From assembly GCA_047618565.1 (NCBI GenBank), contig JBLHKW010000067.1, positions 1 to 25,673 of the forward strand: 25,673 nt of DNA, given 5' to 3'. Each line of letters begins with the position of its first letter. Position 1 is the first letter of the stretch. Position numbers and translations under genes: made by a program. Origin of the DNA: JBLHKW01 sp047618565. Lineage in GTDB: Bacteria > Planctomycetota > UBA1135 > GCA-002686595. The notes under the pieces are model-generated. The model saw only the letters and a list, made by a program, of their open reading frames with translations, was not told the DNA's origin and did no database searches. This document shows, piece by piece, positions 7,788-15,622 of this stretch.

Positions 7788-10700
7788 ATGGCTGATCGCG
7801 GCGATACCCATTACCACGTTCCCTCGCTGAACAACTGGTTCCTGTTCTCGAGCTTGTTCCTGCTCGCAACCGTCTTCTGGACGGTGATCGACGACTGGAA
7901 CGCCGAGTGGAAGACCTACCAGCGCGACTTTCGCGAGCTGGAGCTGGAGCATTCTCAGGCAGCGCTTGCTGAACTGGAGGCGCGCGGAGACCTCGTAAGC
8001 GAGGCCCGGCTGCAGGGTCTCGTCGACGAGGCGACGGCGCAGCTCGAGGGCAAGCGCACCGAGCTCGATGAGGCGGCCGAAGAGGCATACCGGCTCAAGG
8101 AAGAGCGCTATGCCATCGAGGAACGCTTCAAGACGGCCAAGTCACAGTTCGGCTGGGGCAAGTACCTGCACGAAGGTGACGAGCTCGGCGGCGCCGATGG
8201 CGACGAGTTCGAGGACCTGGCCGAGGCCAAGAACCTGGCGGATGCGCTCGGGCTCGAGTTCGAGGACGCGACGGCCGCCCAGCAGACGGCCGATGATCAC
8301 GTGGCCGAGCTGCGCTCAGGCCTTTCGGCGACGGAGAAGGACCTGGCCTTGAACACGGGCGACCTCAGTCAGGTGCGCAAGCGCATCGAGGCTCTGGATC
8401 CGTCCGATATCGTCGTCCAGGCAGCAGACCTGGTGCGTGACTTTCCGGGTCTCGACTTCGTGGGTCCAAACCTCAAGGTGCGCAAGGAGATCCCGGCCAA
8501 CCTGACGTTCGAGCTGAACTTCACCAAGAAGCAGCGCATCGACATGTGCACCACGTGCCATATGGCGATCGACCAGGCCGGGTTCGAGGACGCCGAGCAG
8601 CCGTTCGCGACGCACCCGCAGCTCGACCTCTATCTGACCTCCAAGTCGGCCCACCCGATGAAGGAGATCGGCTGCACGATCTGCCACCGCGGTTCGGGCG
8701 AGTCCCTGTCCTTCCAGCACGTCGACCACCGCCCGAGCGATGAACACGAGGCGGAGGAGTGGCACGAAGAGCACCACTGGCACAAGCAGCATCACTGGGA
8801 CTACCCGATGCTGAGCAGCGCGGACACCGAGGCCAGCTGTATCCAGTGCCACACGGACACGATGGAGACCATCGCGGATGATGCGCCGACGGTCACCAAG
8901 GGCTACCGCCTGTTCGAGCAGTACGGCTGCTACTCCTGTCATAAGGTGGAGTGGTTCCCGACCGAACGGCGCCCCGGACCCTCGCTCAAGAACCTGCAGG
9001 CCAAGCTGACGCCCGGATTCGTCGATGCCTGGATCACCAAGCCAAAGGCCTTCCGGCCCACGACCTGGATGCCGCAGTTCTACCACCTCGAGAACTGGCC
9101 GGATGACGAGGTCGTCGTCGTTTCCGAGTATGGAAGCGGTCCCGAGATCCTCGGCCAGCAGTGGAACGACACGACGGTGGCCGCCATCACCGCGTACCTG
9201 TTCGATAACCATCCGAAGCAAGAGCTTCCGCCGATCCCGCTGCAGGGTGATGCCGAGCGCGGGCGCGAGACGTTCCGCGTGACCGGTTGCCTGGCCTGTC
9301 ACAACATGGCCCCGTATCCGGGCGAGGAGCCCGAGTACCCGGACCTGGCCTTCGAGGCCAACGAGAGCAACAGCTTCGGCCCGAACCTGCGCGGCGTGGC
9401 GAGCAAGATCGACAAGACCTGGCTCTACCACTGGGTCAAGGATCCGGAGGCCTACTGGCCCGGCACGCGCATGCCTAACATGCGACTGTCGGAACAAGAG
9501 GCCGCGGACATCGCCGAATACCTGATGGTCGATCCCGACGGCGTCTTCACGGACACCCCGGACGGCTGGCAGGAGTCGAGTAGCCCGATCGACATCACGG
9601 CCCTGCGCGAGCAGGCGCGCTGGATGTTCGACAAGGAAGGCCGGCGTGAACTGGATCGGCGTTTCGCCGGTGAGAACCCCGATGTGCGCTGGGACCAGGC
9701 GGACGTGCTCGCCGTGGCCGTCGGCGAGGCCTCGGTGCGCAGCGCCGGTTGTTTCTCGTGCCACGAGATCGGCGGCATGGAGAAGGGCCAGCGCATCGGC
9801 ACCGAGCTGACCAAGTGGGGCACCAAGACGGTCGACAAGCTCGACTTCGGGATGGCCTACCGCACCGAGCTCGCCGGTGACCAGGGCCCGCTCGCGCCCC
9901 TGGACCACAGCTACCGCGAGGGCTGGCTCTCGCGCAAGCTGCACCACCCGCGCTCCTACGACATCCAGAAGGTCAAGAACCCCAAGGAGCGTCTGCGCAT
10001 GCCGTGGTTCGATTTCACGGATGATCAGGTGGATGCGCTGCGGACGTTCGTGGTCGGGCTCGTGAACGACGAGGTCTCGCACGCCAGGATGGAGCCGACC
10101 GCCGAGCAGGCTTCCGCTGATATCGGTGCCCGCGTGGTGCGTCAGAAGAACTGCGCTGCTTGCCACGAAATGGATCCGGGCACGATCACGTACACACCCG
10201 ACGGCGGGCACTTCAGTGGTACGCCGATCACGGCCGAGGCCGAGATCCGCCAGCTCGAGGGCGATACCCGCAACCCGACCATGGACAGCATGGCCGCCTT
10301 GCAGGAGGAGTTCGCCGGCTGGGAGGAGTACTACGAGGAAGACCTCGAGGAGATCTACATCAGGCTCCTGGCAGTCTCGCCCGAAGCCGGAGCGCCCAAT
10401 GACTCGGTCACCATCCCGCTCGAGAATCTGATCGACGTCAGCCCCGCTGATGGTGGAGCGTTCGTCGACCTGATCACGGACTACTACCTTAACGGCGTCA
10501 ACGTCCCCGACCCCGAGGCTGCAGAGGACGAGGACCCGTACTTCCCGTGGACCTTCGGGTACGACGAGGATACCGACGAGAACCTGATCGCCGACGTGGA
10601 CGGTGTCGAGCGCGCCTACGGGGGCGTCGACTACGACAAGCTGCGCTGGACCTTCGCGCCGCCCGTGCTCTGGAACGAGGGTCACAAGGTGCAACGCGAC

Positions 10701-11516
10701 TGGTTCTTCTCGTTCCTGCAGGACCCTGTGCGCCTGCGCGAACAGCTGCGAGTACGCATGCCGTCGTTCAATTTTGCGCGCGGCGAGGCCGAGTCCGTGG
10801 CCGACTACTTCGCGAGCAAGGCGCGCGATGCGTGGCCCTCGCGCTGGGCTCGCACGATGCGCCTCGCTCTGGGACGCAAGGTACGGCCCGAGCTCGCCGA
10901 CTCCGGAGATCACGGCTGGACTGACGGTCAACAGATGGGCTGGCCCGTTGCACGGCTGATGACATCGAAGGGTGGGGGACTGCCCCTCGATGAGGTCGCC
11001 GAGGGTGCAGGCATCAGCGTCGAGGCGCTGGCCGGCATCGAGCGCGGCTACAAGCCGGACGTTTCCGCCAAGTTCCAGAAGGTCCTCGACTGGGGCACCG
11101 GGCAAGGATTCTCGATGACGGGCCCGCCGACCGCGGACTACGAGAGCATCATGCGCCGTAGCCCGAGTCACCTGGCCGCCAGGGAAGGCATGATCCCGCT
11201 GGGCGAGCGCGTGGCCATCCAGGGCCCGAACTGCTACAGCTGCCACCCGGATCCGGATGGGCGAATTTTCCCCGATACTCCGATCGCCTGGGCACCCAGC
11301 CTGGAATACGCCAGGGAGCGCCTACGCGAGGAATGGGTCCGTGAGTGGATGTGGAGTCCGCCCTCGATCTACCCGGGAACCTCGATGCCGGAGAACTTCT
11401 CCGCCGACCAGCCTCAGTACCAGAGCGTATTTCCGAGCTCGGACAACCGTGCTCAGATTCAAGCTGTACTGGATTGGCTCTTTAACATGGACCGAGCGGC
11501 GCCTATATCCGATTGA
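7788..11516 (+). CDS. Octahaem c-type cytochrome, membrane-anchored with coiled coil (1242 aa)
   Basis: Eight CXXCH haem c sites have first cysteines at residues 254, 296, 351, 381, 501, 655, 789 and 1149. An N-terminal anchor (about 15-34) is followed by long charged, coiled-coil-like helices (about 40-125 and 140-205). Haems 1-3 are closely spaced, with a His-rich stretch (311-337) between haems 2 and 3. Haems 4-8 sit in class I cytochrome c-like units with plausible distal methionines, for example TRMPNM after haem 5, RMPWF after haem 6, and TSMPENF after haem 8. A haem-free region of about 340 residues separates haems 7 and 8. It sits between cytochrome b and a cupredoxin, so it probably carries electrons from the Rieske/b core to a terminal oxidase or the copper protein. 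The long antisense ORF at 8316-11246 is rejected as a shadow. Confidence 0.93.
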   Translation: MADRGDTHYHVPSLNNWFLFSSLFLLATVFWTVIDDWNAEWKTYQRDFRELELEHSQAALAELEARGDLVSEARLQGLVDEATAQLEGKRTELDEAAEEAYRLKEERYAIEERFKTAKSQFGWGKYLHEGDELGGADGDEFEDLAEAKNLADALGLEFEDATAAQQTADDHVAELRSGLSATEKDLALNTGDLSQVRKRIEALDPSDIVVQAADLVRDFPGLDFVGPNLKVRKEIPANLTFELNFTKKQRIDMCTTCHMAIDQAGFEDAEQPFATHPQLDLYLTSKSAHPMKEIGCTICHRGSGESLSFQHVDHRPSDEHEAEEWHEEHHWHKQHHWDYPMLSSADTEASCIQCHTDTMETIADDAPTVTKGYRLFEQYGCYSCHKVEWFPTERRPGPSLKNLQAKLTPGFVDAWITKPKAFRPTTWMPQFYHLENWPDDEVVVVSEYGSGPEILGQQWNDTTVAAITAYLFDNHPKQELPPIPLQGDAERGRETFRVTGCLACHNMAPYPGEEPEYPDLAFEANESNSFGPNLRGVASKIDKTWLYHWVKDPEAYWPGTRMPNMRLSEQEAADIAEYLMVDPDGVFTDTPDGWQESSSPIDITALREQARWMFDKEGRRELDRRFAGENPDVRWDQADVLAVAVGEASVRSAGCFSCHEIGGMEKGQRIGTELTKWGTKTVDKLDFGMAYRTELAGDQGPLAPLDHSYREGWLSRKLHHPRSYDIQKVKNPKERLRMPWFDFTDDQVDALRTFVVGLVNDEVSHARMEPTAEQASADIGARVVRQKNCAACHEMDPGTITYTPDGGHFSGTPITAEAEIRQLEGDTRNPTMDSMAALQEEFAGWEEYYEEDLEEIYIRLLAVSPEAGAPNDSVTIPLENLIDVSPADGGAFVDLITDYYLNGVNVPDPEAAEDEDPYFPWTFGYDEDTDENLIADVDGVERAYGGVDYDKLRWTFAPPVLWNEGHKVQRDWFFSFLQDPVRLREQLRVRMPSFNFARGEAESVADYFASKARDAWPSRWARTMRLALGRKVRPELADSGDHGWTDGQQMGWPVARLMTSKGGGLPLDEVAEGAGISVEALAGIERGYKPDVSAKFQKVLDWGTGQGFSMTGPPTADYESIMRRSPSHLAAREGMIPLGERVAIQGPNCYSCHPDPDGRIFPDTPIAWAPSLEYARERLREEWVREWMWSPPSIYPGTSMPENFSADQPQYQSVFPSSDNRAQIQAVLDWLFNMDRAAPISD

Positions 11517-11582
11517 TAACTGGGCCGCTCGTAGCCCGTACCTGCTAGTGAACCTGACTGGAGATAGAATTCTTTCGCTGTC

Positions 11583-12368
11583 ATGAAAACGCTGAACAGA
11601 CTCGGCCTCGCGGCCGCCATCGTCCTGCCTGCCACCATCGCCATGGCTGGCGGTAGCACGACCACCACCCCGAAGGCCACCGGTACCACTGCCGTCACCG
11701 GAATCATCACGGGCAAGATCGACTACGACGGGGAAGCCCCCAAGGTCAAGCAACTGACCGTTAGCGACGAACAGGGCAAGGGCTGCTGTGCGGATAGCGA
11801 TGGTGCGTCATGCATCGACGCCGGCGACCGCAGCATCCTGGTCGACGCTGCCGGCGGCATCGCCAACGTCGTGGTCTCGGTCCGCACCGACACTCTCCCG
11901 GACCCCCTCGGCGAGCCGATCAAGCTCGACCAGTCCAAGTGCCGCTTCGAGCCGCATATCATCGTCATCCCGGTGGGCTCGAGCGTCTCGTACATCAACT
12001 CGGATGGGGTCAGCCACAACATCCACACCTACGCCCGCAAGAACGACGGGCTGAACAAGACGGTTTCGGCGGGCACTGCTCTGTCCCAGACCTTCGACCA
12101 GAAGGAGTCCGTCAAGGTCACCTGCGACATCCACCCGTGGATGACCAGCTGGATCTACGTCACGGACTCGCCGTACTACGCCGTCACCGGCGCGGACGGC
12201 ACCTTCGAGATCCCCGGGCTCGAGCCGGGCACCTACGATGTCGACATCTGGCACGAGACCCTCGGCAAGAGCAACGGTGAGGTCACCATCGCCGCCGACG
12301 GCAGCTCGCCCATGCTGTCTGCCAAGCTCGGTGGGACCACGACGACCAAGAAGAAGCGTCGCCGGTAG
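11583..12368 (+). CDS. Secreted cupredoxin (plastocyanin-like) with carboxypeptidase-regulatory-like fold
   Basis: A signal peptide (about residues 1-22) precedes a Thr-rich linker and a blue-copper-like domain. Candidate type 1 copper ligands are H145 (SHNIH), C181, H184 and M187 in TCDIHPWM; the C-x2-H-x2-M spacing is recurrent in plastocyanin/azurin-like exported proteins. The following GADGTFEIPGLEPGTYDVDI is a carboxypeptidase-regulatory-like beta segment. Cysteines at 68, 69, 77 and 120 may form disulfides. The tail is TTTTKKKRRR, strongly basic. It lies 66 nt after the octahaem cytochrome and just before a strong terminator, so it is probably the last gene of the complex operon and may be a soluble electron acceptor. 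No close Shine-Dalgarno: GGAG lies about 17 nt upstream. Confidence 0.85.
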   Translation: MKTLNRLGLAAAIVLPATIAMAGGSTTTTPKATGTTAVTGIITGKIDYDGEAPKVKQLTVSDEQGKGCCADSDGASCIDAGDRSILVDAAGGIANVVVSVRTDTLPDPLGEPIKLDQSKCRFEPHIIVIPVGSSVSYINSDGVSHNIHTYARKNDGLNKTVSAGTALSQTFDQKESVKVTCDIHPWMTSWIYVTDSPYYAVTGADGTFEIPGLEPGTYDVDIWHETLGKSNGEVTIAADGSSPMLSAKLGGTTTTKKKRRR

Positions 12369-12386
12369 TTCGCCGACCGCGAAATC

Positions 12387-12430
12387 ACAGGCGGGGCCCC
12401 CATTCTCCGGGGGGCCCCGCCTGTTTTTTT
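12387..12430 (+). terminator. Strong intrinsic terminator after the cupredoxin
   Basis: A perfect 15-bp stem, 12387-12401 with 12410-12424, around an 8-nt loop, then T7 at 12424-12430. It begins 18 nt after the cupredoxin stop and marks the end of the respiratory operon. Confidence 0.95.
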
Positions 12431-12498
12431 GTGCTCCTGGGGCCACTCCATGACCGCTGGCGGGCCTCCAATGGGGGGGCAGCCCTCGGACGGGCTGC

Positions 12499-12559
12499 GA
12501 GGGCCGTGTAAAAACCACGCAGGTGTCAAACGCCGGGCGTAGAGGGCCGTAGCGTGGTT
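12499..12559 (+). promoter_or_regulatory. Interleaved direct and inverted repeats before the PDZ gene
   Basis: GAGGGCCGT occurs at 12499-12507 and again at 12542-12550, 43 nt apart. A perfect 8-bp inverted repeat, AACCACGC (12513-12520) with GCGTGGTT (12552-12559), overlaps this arrangement. A 7-bp hairpin (12479-12485 with 12492-12498) lies just upstream. The PDZ gene's GGAGA ribosome site at 12578-12582 follows. A regulator site is plausible; no standard promoter hexamers were recognised. Confidence 0.4.
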
Positions 12560-12591
12560 GTCCTGTCCCGCCTTACTGGAGAATCCCACAG

Positions 12592-13947
12592 ATGCGAGTT
12601 TCTTTCTTCCTGCCCGCCTTCGCCCTCCTCTCAACCGGCTTTGCGGGTTCCGTACTTGCCCAGCACGAGCATTCCTCGGATTCCGAGGGGCTCCATTCCC
12701 ACCTGAGCCGGATCTTCTCCAGCAACGGCGCGGATACAGCAGAGGCCCCTGAGGCCTGCTGCACGGCCGATTCAACGTCCGAGGCCACCCCGGTGGCAGC
12801 CAGGGCCCAGGACGGCGAGCGCGGTTTCATTGGCATCCAGATGAACGTGACGGACGGAGCCATGGTCGTCGCCGGTGTCATCGACGGCAGTCCGGCCGCC
12901 CAGGCAGGCCTCGAAGCGGGCGATCGGATCCTCCGTATCGGCAGCCACGAGGTCGCGGGCCAGGAAGCGCTGACCGGATTCCTGGCCGGCATCCGTCCGG
13001 GCCAGACCGAGAAGATCGTCGTCGAGCGAAATGGATGGACCAAGAAGGTCGAGCTGACCTTTGCGCCCCGTCCGGACTTCGATCAGGACGCACCCGAGGT
13101 CGTGGAGCTGCGTGAGCAGTTCGGTTCCGGCCATCAGGACCTGGATGGCGATGCGAAGAAGGAGCTGAAGCGGAAGATCCATGCGAAGCTCGACAAAGGT
13201 GACGCCGGCGGCCAGAGGGGTTTTGTCTTCAAGCACGCCCAGGAGGGCGACGCCGAGGATCACCATGACGCCGACCATGACTCCAACGTCCACTTCGGTA
13301 GCGACATCAGGGTCGAGGTCGAGCAGGAGAACGATAACGAGCCTCAGTTCCGCATCCGCATCAATGGTGAGGACGTCGACCTCGGAGATCTCAAGGGCAT
13401 CGACATGGGGGCACTGCACCTCAAAGGCCTCAAGGGACTGACGGCCCTGAAGGGTCTCGAGTGCCTGGAAAGCCTGGAAAGCCTCGAGTGCCTCGAAGGC
13501 CTCGAAGGCCTCGGCGACATCGACTGCCAGATCAAGATCGAGGGCCTGGAAGGCCTCACCGAGCTGAAAGGGCTGGGCGGCCTGGTGGAACTCAAGGGCG
13601 GCGAAGGCCTTCAGCGTTTCTTCGGTGGCCAGGGCTTCAAGGGCCAGATCCACCCGCGGATTCGGGTCGAGATGCACGGTGACGGCGACGACCATGGCGC
13701 TCATGGTGACCACGATGCTCATGGAGACCACGACGCCCACAGAGACCACGGTGGCCGTGGCGATCACCAGTCCGGTGGCGACCGTCACTCATGGTTCTCG
13801 GACAACGGAGATAACGACGGCTCCGACCTGCGCGAGGAACTGCGCGAGCTGCGCAACGAGATGCGTGAGCTTCGACGCGAGCGGCTTGGCGAGGTCGAGC
13901 GCTTGCGCCACGAGGTTCGCAGCCTGCTTCGTTCGCTCGACCGCTAA
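12592..13947 (+). CDS. Secreted PDZ-domain protein with period-3 leucine tract and His/Asp-rich segment
   Basis: A signal peptide (residues 1-23, cut after SVLA) is followed by a His/Ser/Ala-rich linker with a CC pair (66-67) and a PDZ domain at about 77-158 (RGFIGIQM ... AAQAGLEAGDRILRIG). Acidic and His-rich segments follow. Residues 277-334 then carry Leu, or Ile, at almost every third position. Next is a His/Asp/Gly-rich stretch (361-400) and a charged coiled-coil-like C-terminus (412-450). No protease domain is attached, so it is not a DegP or CtpA enzyme; a scaffold, chaperone or metal-binding role is possible but unproven. The ATG at 12592 has GGAGA 9 nt upstream. It lies outside the respiratory operon, behind its terminator. 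The antisense ORF at 12772-13788 is a repeat-driven shadow. Confidence 0.88.
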   Translation: MRVSFFLPAFALLSTGFAGSVLAQHEHSSDSEGLHSHLSRIFSSNGADTAEAPEACCTADSTSEATPVAARAQDGERGFIGIQMNVTDGAMVVAGVIDGSPAAQAGLEAGDRILRIGSHEVAGQEALTGFLAGIRPGQTEKIVVERNGWTKKVELTFAPRPDFDQDAPEVVELREQFGSGHQDLDGDAKKELKRKIHAKLDKGDAGGQRGFVFKHAQEGDAEDHHDADHDSNVHFGSDIRVEVEQENDNEPQFRIRINGEDVDLGDLKGIDMGALHLKGLKGLTALKGLECLESLESLECLEGLEGLGDIDCQIKIEGLEGLTELKGLGGLVELKGGEGLQRFFGGQGFKGQIHPRIRVEMHGDGDDHGAHGDHDAHGDHDAHRDHGGRGDHQSGGDRHSWFSDNGDNDGSDLREELRELRNEMRELRRERLGEVERLRHEVRSLLRSLDR

Positions 13948-14004
13948 CGCTTGTTCCTGGCCGTCTCCGGTTGCCCGGAGAGTCGGCCGCAACGCGAGTT
14001 TACT

Positions 14005-14033
14005 GGCGCGCTCCGCATCACGCGGGGCGCGCC
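14005..14033. terminator. Probable bidirectional terminator hairpin between convergent genes
   Basis: A 12-bp stem with one T-G wobble (14005-14016 with 14022-14033) around an ATCAC loop sits between the PDZ gene (+) and the small minus-strand gene. T-runs on either side are weak, so efficiency is uncertain. A smaller 7-bp hairpin with a TTGC loop lies at 13964-13981. Confidence 0.6.
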
Positions 14034-14037
14034 GTTC

Positions 14038-14370
14038 TCATTCGGTTGTGGGGTCCAGGCCGCCCGGGAAGAGCTTGGGCAGCAGTCTGGACAGGTCCAG
14101 GATCTTCCCGGATGGGGCCCAGTTGTGCAGGATGCGCGCCACCGAGAAGAGGATCTCCTCTTCCAGGTCAGCGGTAGTCTCGCGCAGTGATGGGGCGTCG
14201 TGGGCCGGTGATCGGCGGGCGAGGTTTTCCTCGACCAGCCGTAGCAGCCTGTCGCGTACCTGGGCGGGGGATTCAAGTGCTCGCTCGACCATCGGGAGGA
14301 GGCGTGATGCCTCTTCCAGGCGCAGGCCGTGCCTGGAGCACATGCGTGTAAGCAGTCTTTCGGGATCCAT
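14038..14370 (-). CDS. Small protein of unknown function (110 aa)
   Basis: Not assigned to a family. It is acidic/basic and helical-looking, with no signal peptide or transmembrane helix, so it is probably cytoplasmic. The segment RLLPMVERALESPAQVRDRLLRLVEENLA suggests a small helical bundle; the C-terminal part reads ILHNWAPSGKILDLSRLLPKLFPG. It is favoured over overlapping frames because it reads as a continuous plausible protein and its stop lies 4 nt from the terminator hairpin. ATG at 14370 is used; no Shine-Dalgarno is visible, and M10 is an alternative start. It lies 167 nt downstream of the HDOD gene on the same strand, so it may be its downstream partner. Confidence 0.65.
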   Translation of the reverse strand: MDPERLLTRMCSRHGLRLEEASRLLPMVERALESPAQVRDRLLRLVEENLARRSPAHDAPSLRETTADLEEEILFSVARILHNWAPSGKILDLSRLLPKLFPGGLDPTTE

Positions 14371-14537
14371 TGGAGAGGGGTGGGGGTGGCTGGGGATGGT
14401 GCCGTTCCGTAACGAAGCCTATCCCACGCACTTGTGCGGAGCGGAAAAAGTTGCGCCACCGCGACCTCGCCCGACCCCACGGATGCGGGTCCCTCCCCGG
14501 GGCTGCTGAGCGCCCCTCGCACCTCACCAGACCTCGA

Positions 14538-15377
14538 CTAGATCTCGACCGTGAGCCCCTTGGTGAACTCGATGATCTCCTGGATCGCCTGATCGTTCAG
14601 GCCGAGCAATGTCTTCACCGGCTTGCTGAACACAGCACTGGCGGCAGGCCACTGCTGCTCTGCGACGCAACGCCCGAGTTCGTCGGCACAGGCGACCATC
14701 ACAGTCACGGGCTGATCGATGAACGTGTCGACGGCGGCATGGTGCTGGGTGATGGCGTTCACGAGCAGGTCGGGCAGTGCCCAGTGCGTGCCGAGTACAC
14801 CTCCGACGTCCGTGTGCGTGTAGCCCAGTTTCTGTTGCTCCAGGCTCCATGACGGGATGTTCTGCTCGTCCGCTGCGACGAGGATGTTCACGTACTCGCT
14901 CTTGTGGTGCGTGAGCAGCACCATCTTGCCTATGTCGTGTAGGAGCCCGCACATGTACAGCTCGTCCGCCTCGACCTCGGAGGGCATCGTGGATTTCTTG
15001 TGCAGGAATGCGCACACGTGGGCCGTGCGGATCGAGTGGTCCCACAGATCGCGCACGTCGAATCGGCCGTCACTCTCGATGCCGTCGAACATGTCCATGA
15101 TCGCGACCTGGGAGACGATGCTCTTCAGGACGCGCATCCCGAGCACGCTGCTGGCGTGCTCGGCGGACAGGCAGGGGCTGCGCAGACCGTAGAACGCGCT
15201 GTTGGCGATCTTCAGCATCTTCGCGGCGAGTTCGGGGTCCTGTGCGATCACTTCACCGATCTCCTTCGTGCCGGTATCTGGATTGCGCGTCAGGCTTTGG
15301 ATACGCAGCACGACCTCCGGGAGGCTGGGGATCTTGATGGTGCTTCTGATCAGTTCGGATAGTTGGCTGATGCTCAT
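14538..15377 (-). CDS. HDOD-domain signalling protein
   Basis: A 279-aa cytoplasmic protein that is essentially one HDOD domain. It has the typical opening KIPSLPEVVLRIQSL (from about residue 15), then IGEVIAQDPELAAKMLKIANSAFYG, and a conserved H-D-I-G-K at 137-141 within the HD-like core, plus LWDHSIRTAH. HDOD proteins usually act in regulatory or signalling circuits. Many have lost the HD catalytic residues; here HDIGK is retained, but the full metal set cannot be judged by eye, so enzymatic activity is undecided. The frame is open upstream to 15692, but ATG at 15377 is chosen because MSISQLSELIRSTIKIPSLPEVVLRI is the usual N-terminus and the upstream residues look non-coding. The 245-nt gap to the divergent gene at 15623 should hold promoters for both; none was confidently found. 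Confidence 0.9.
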   Translation of the reverse strand: MSISQLSELIRSTIKIPSLPEVVLRIQSLTRNPDTGTKEIGEVIAQDPELAAKMLKIANSAFYGLRSPCLSAEHASSVLGMRVLKSIVSQVAIMDMFDGIESDGRFDVRDLWDHSIRTAHVCAFLHKKSTMPSEVEADELYMCGLLHDIGKMVLLTHHKSEYVNILVAADEQNIPSWSLEQQKLGYTHTDVGGVLGTHWALPDLLVNAITQHHAAVDTFIDQPVTVMVACADELGRCVAEQQWPAASAVFSKPVKTLLGLNDQAIQEIIEFTKGLTVEI

Positions 15378-15622
15378 GGACGTTCCGGCGGTGGTTTCGA
15401 ACGGGCTCGGGATGTCCTTATCGAGCGTTGGTCGGGTCTGTCCTTGAGGACTCTGCAATATTCCTCGCAGATCGGAGCCACGGCTCCCACAGGGGCTGTC
15501 CAGGGCCGGAGAGATCTCGATCGGTCTCAAGAGTGACCGAAAGGCGGCGCGATACAGGGCATATCCCCCGGTGCGAGCTCCCCGCTTGCGCCATGCTCCC
15601 AGTCCCCTTTCGCGACCGTTCC

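Noticed and set aside
8316..11246. 976-aa antisense ORF opposite the octahaem cytochrome
   Set aside because: The plus strand has eight CXXCH sites and clear domain logic; the antisense frame is open only because of GC-rich codon bias and has no recognisable motifs.
13464..13520. DNA-level tandem repeat as a CRISPR or minisatellite
   Set aside because: The near-repeats are coding, follow the Leu-x-x codon pattern, and have no spacers.
12772..13788. 338-aa antisense ORF opposite the PDZ protein
   Set aside because: Its Leu/Ala/Glu repeats are the mirror image of the period-3 leucine tract; the plus strand has a signal peptide, PDZ domain and good ribosome site.
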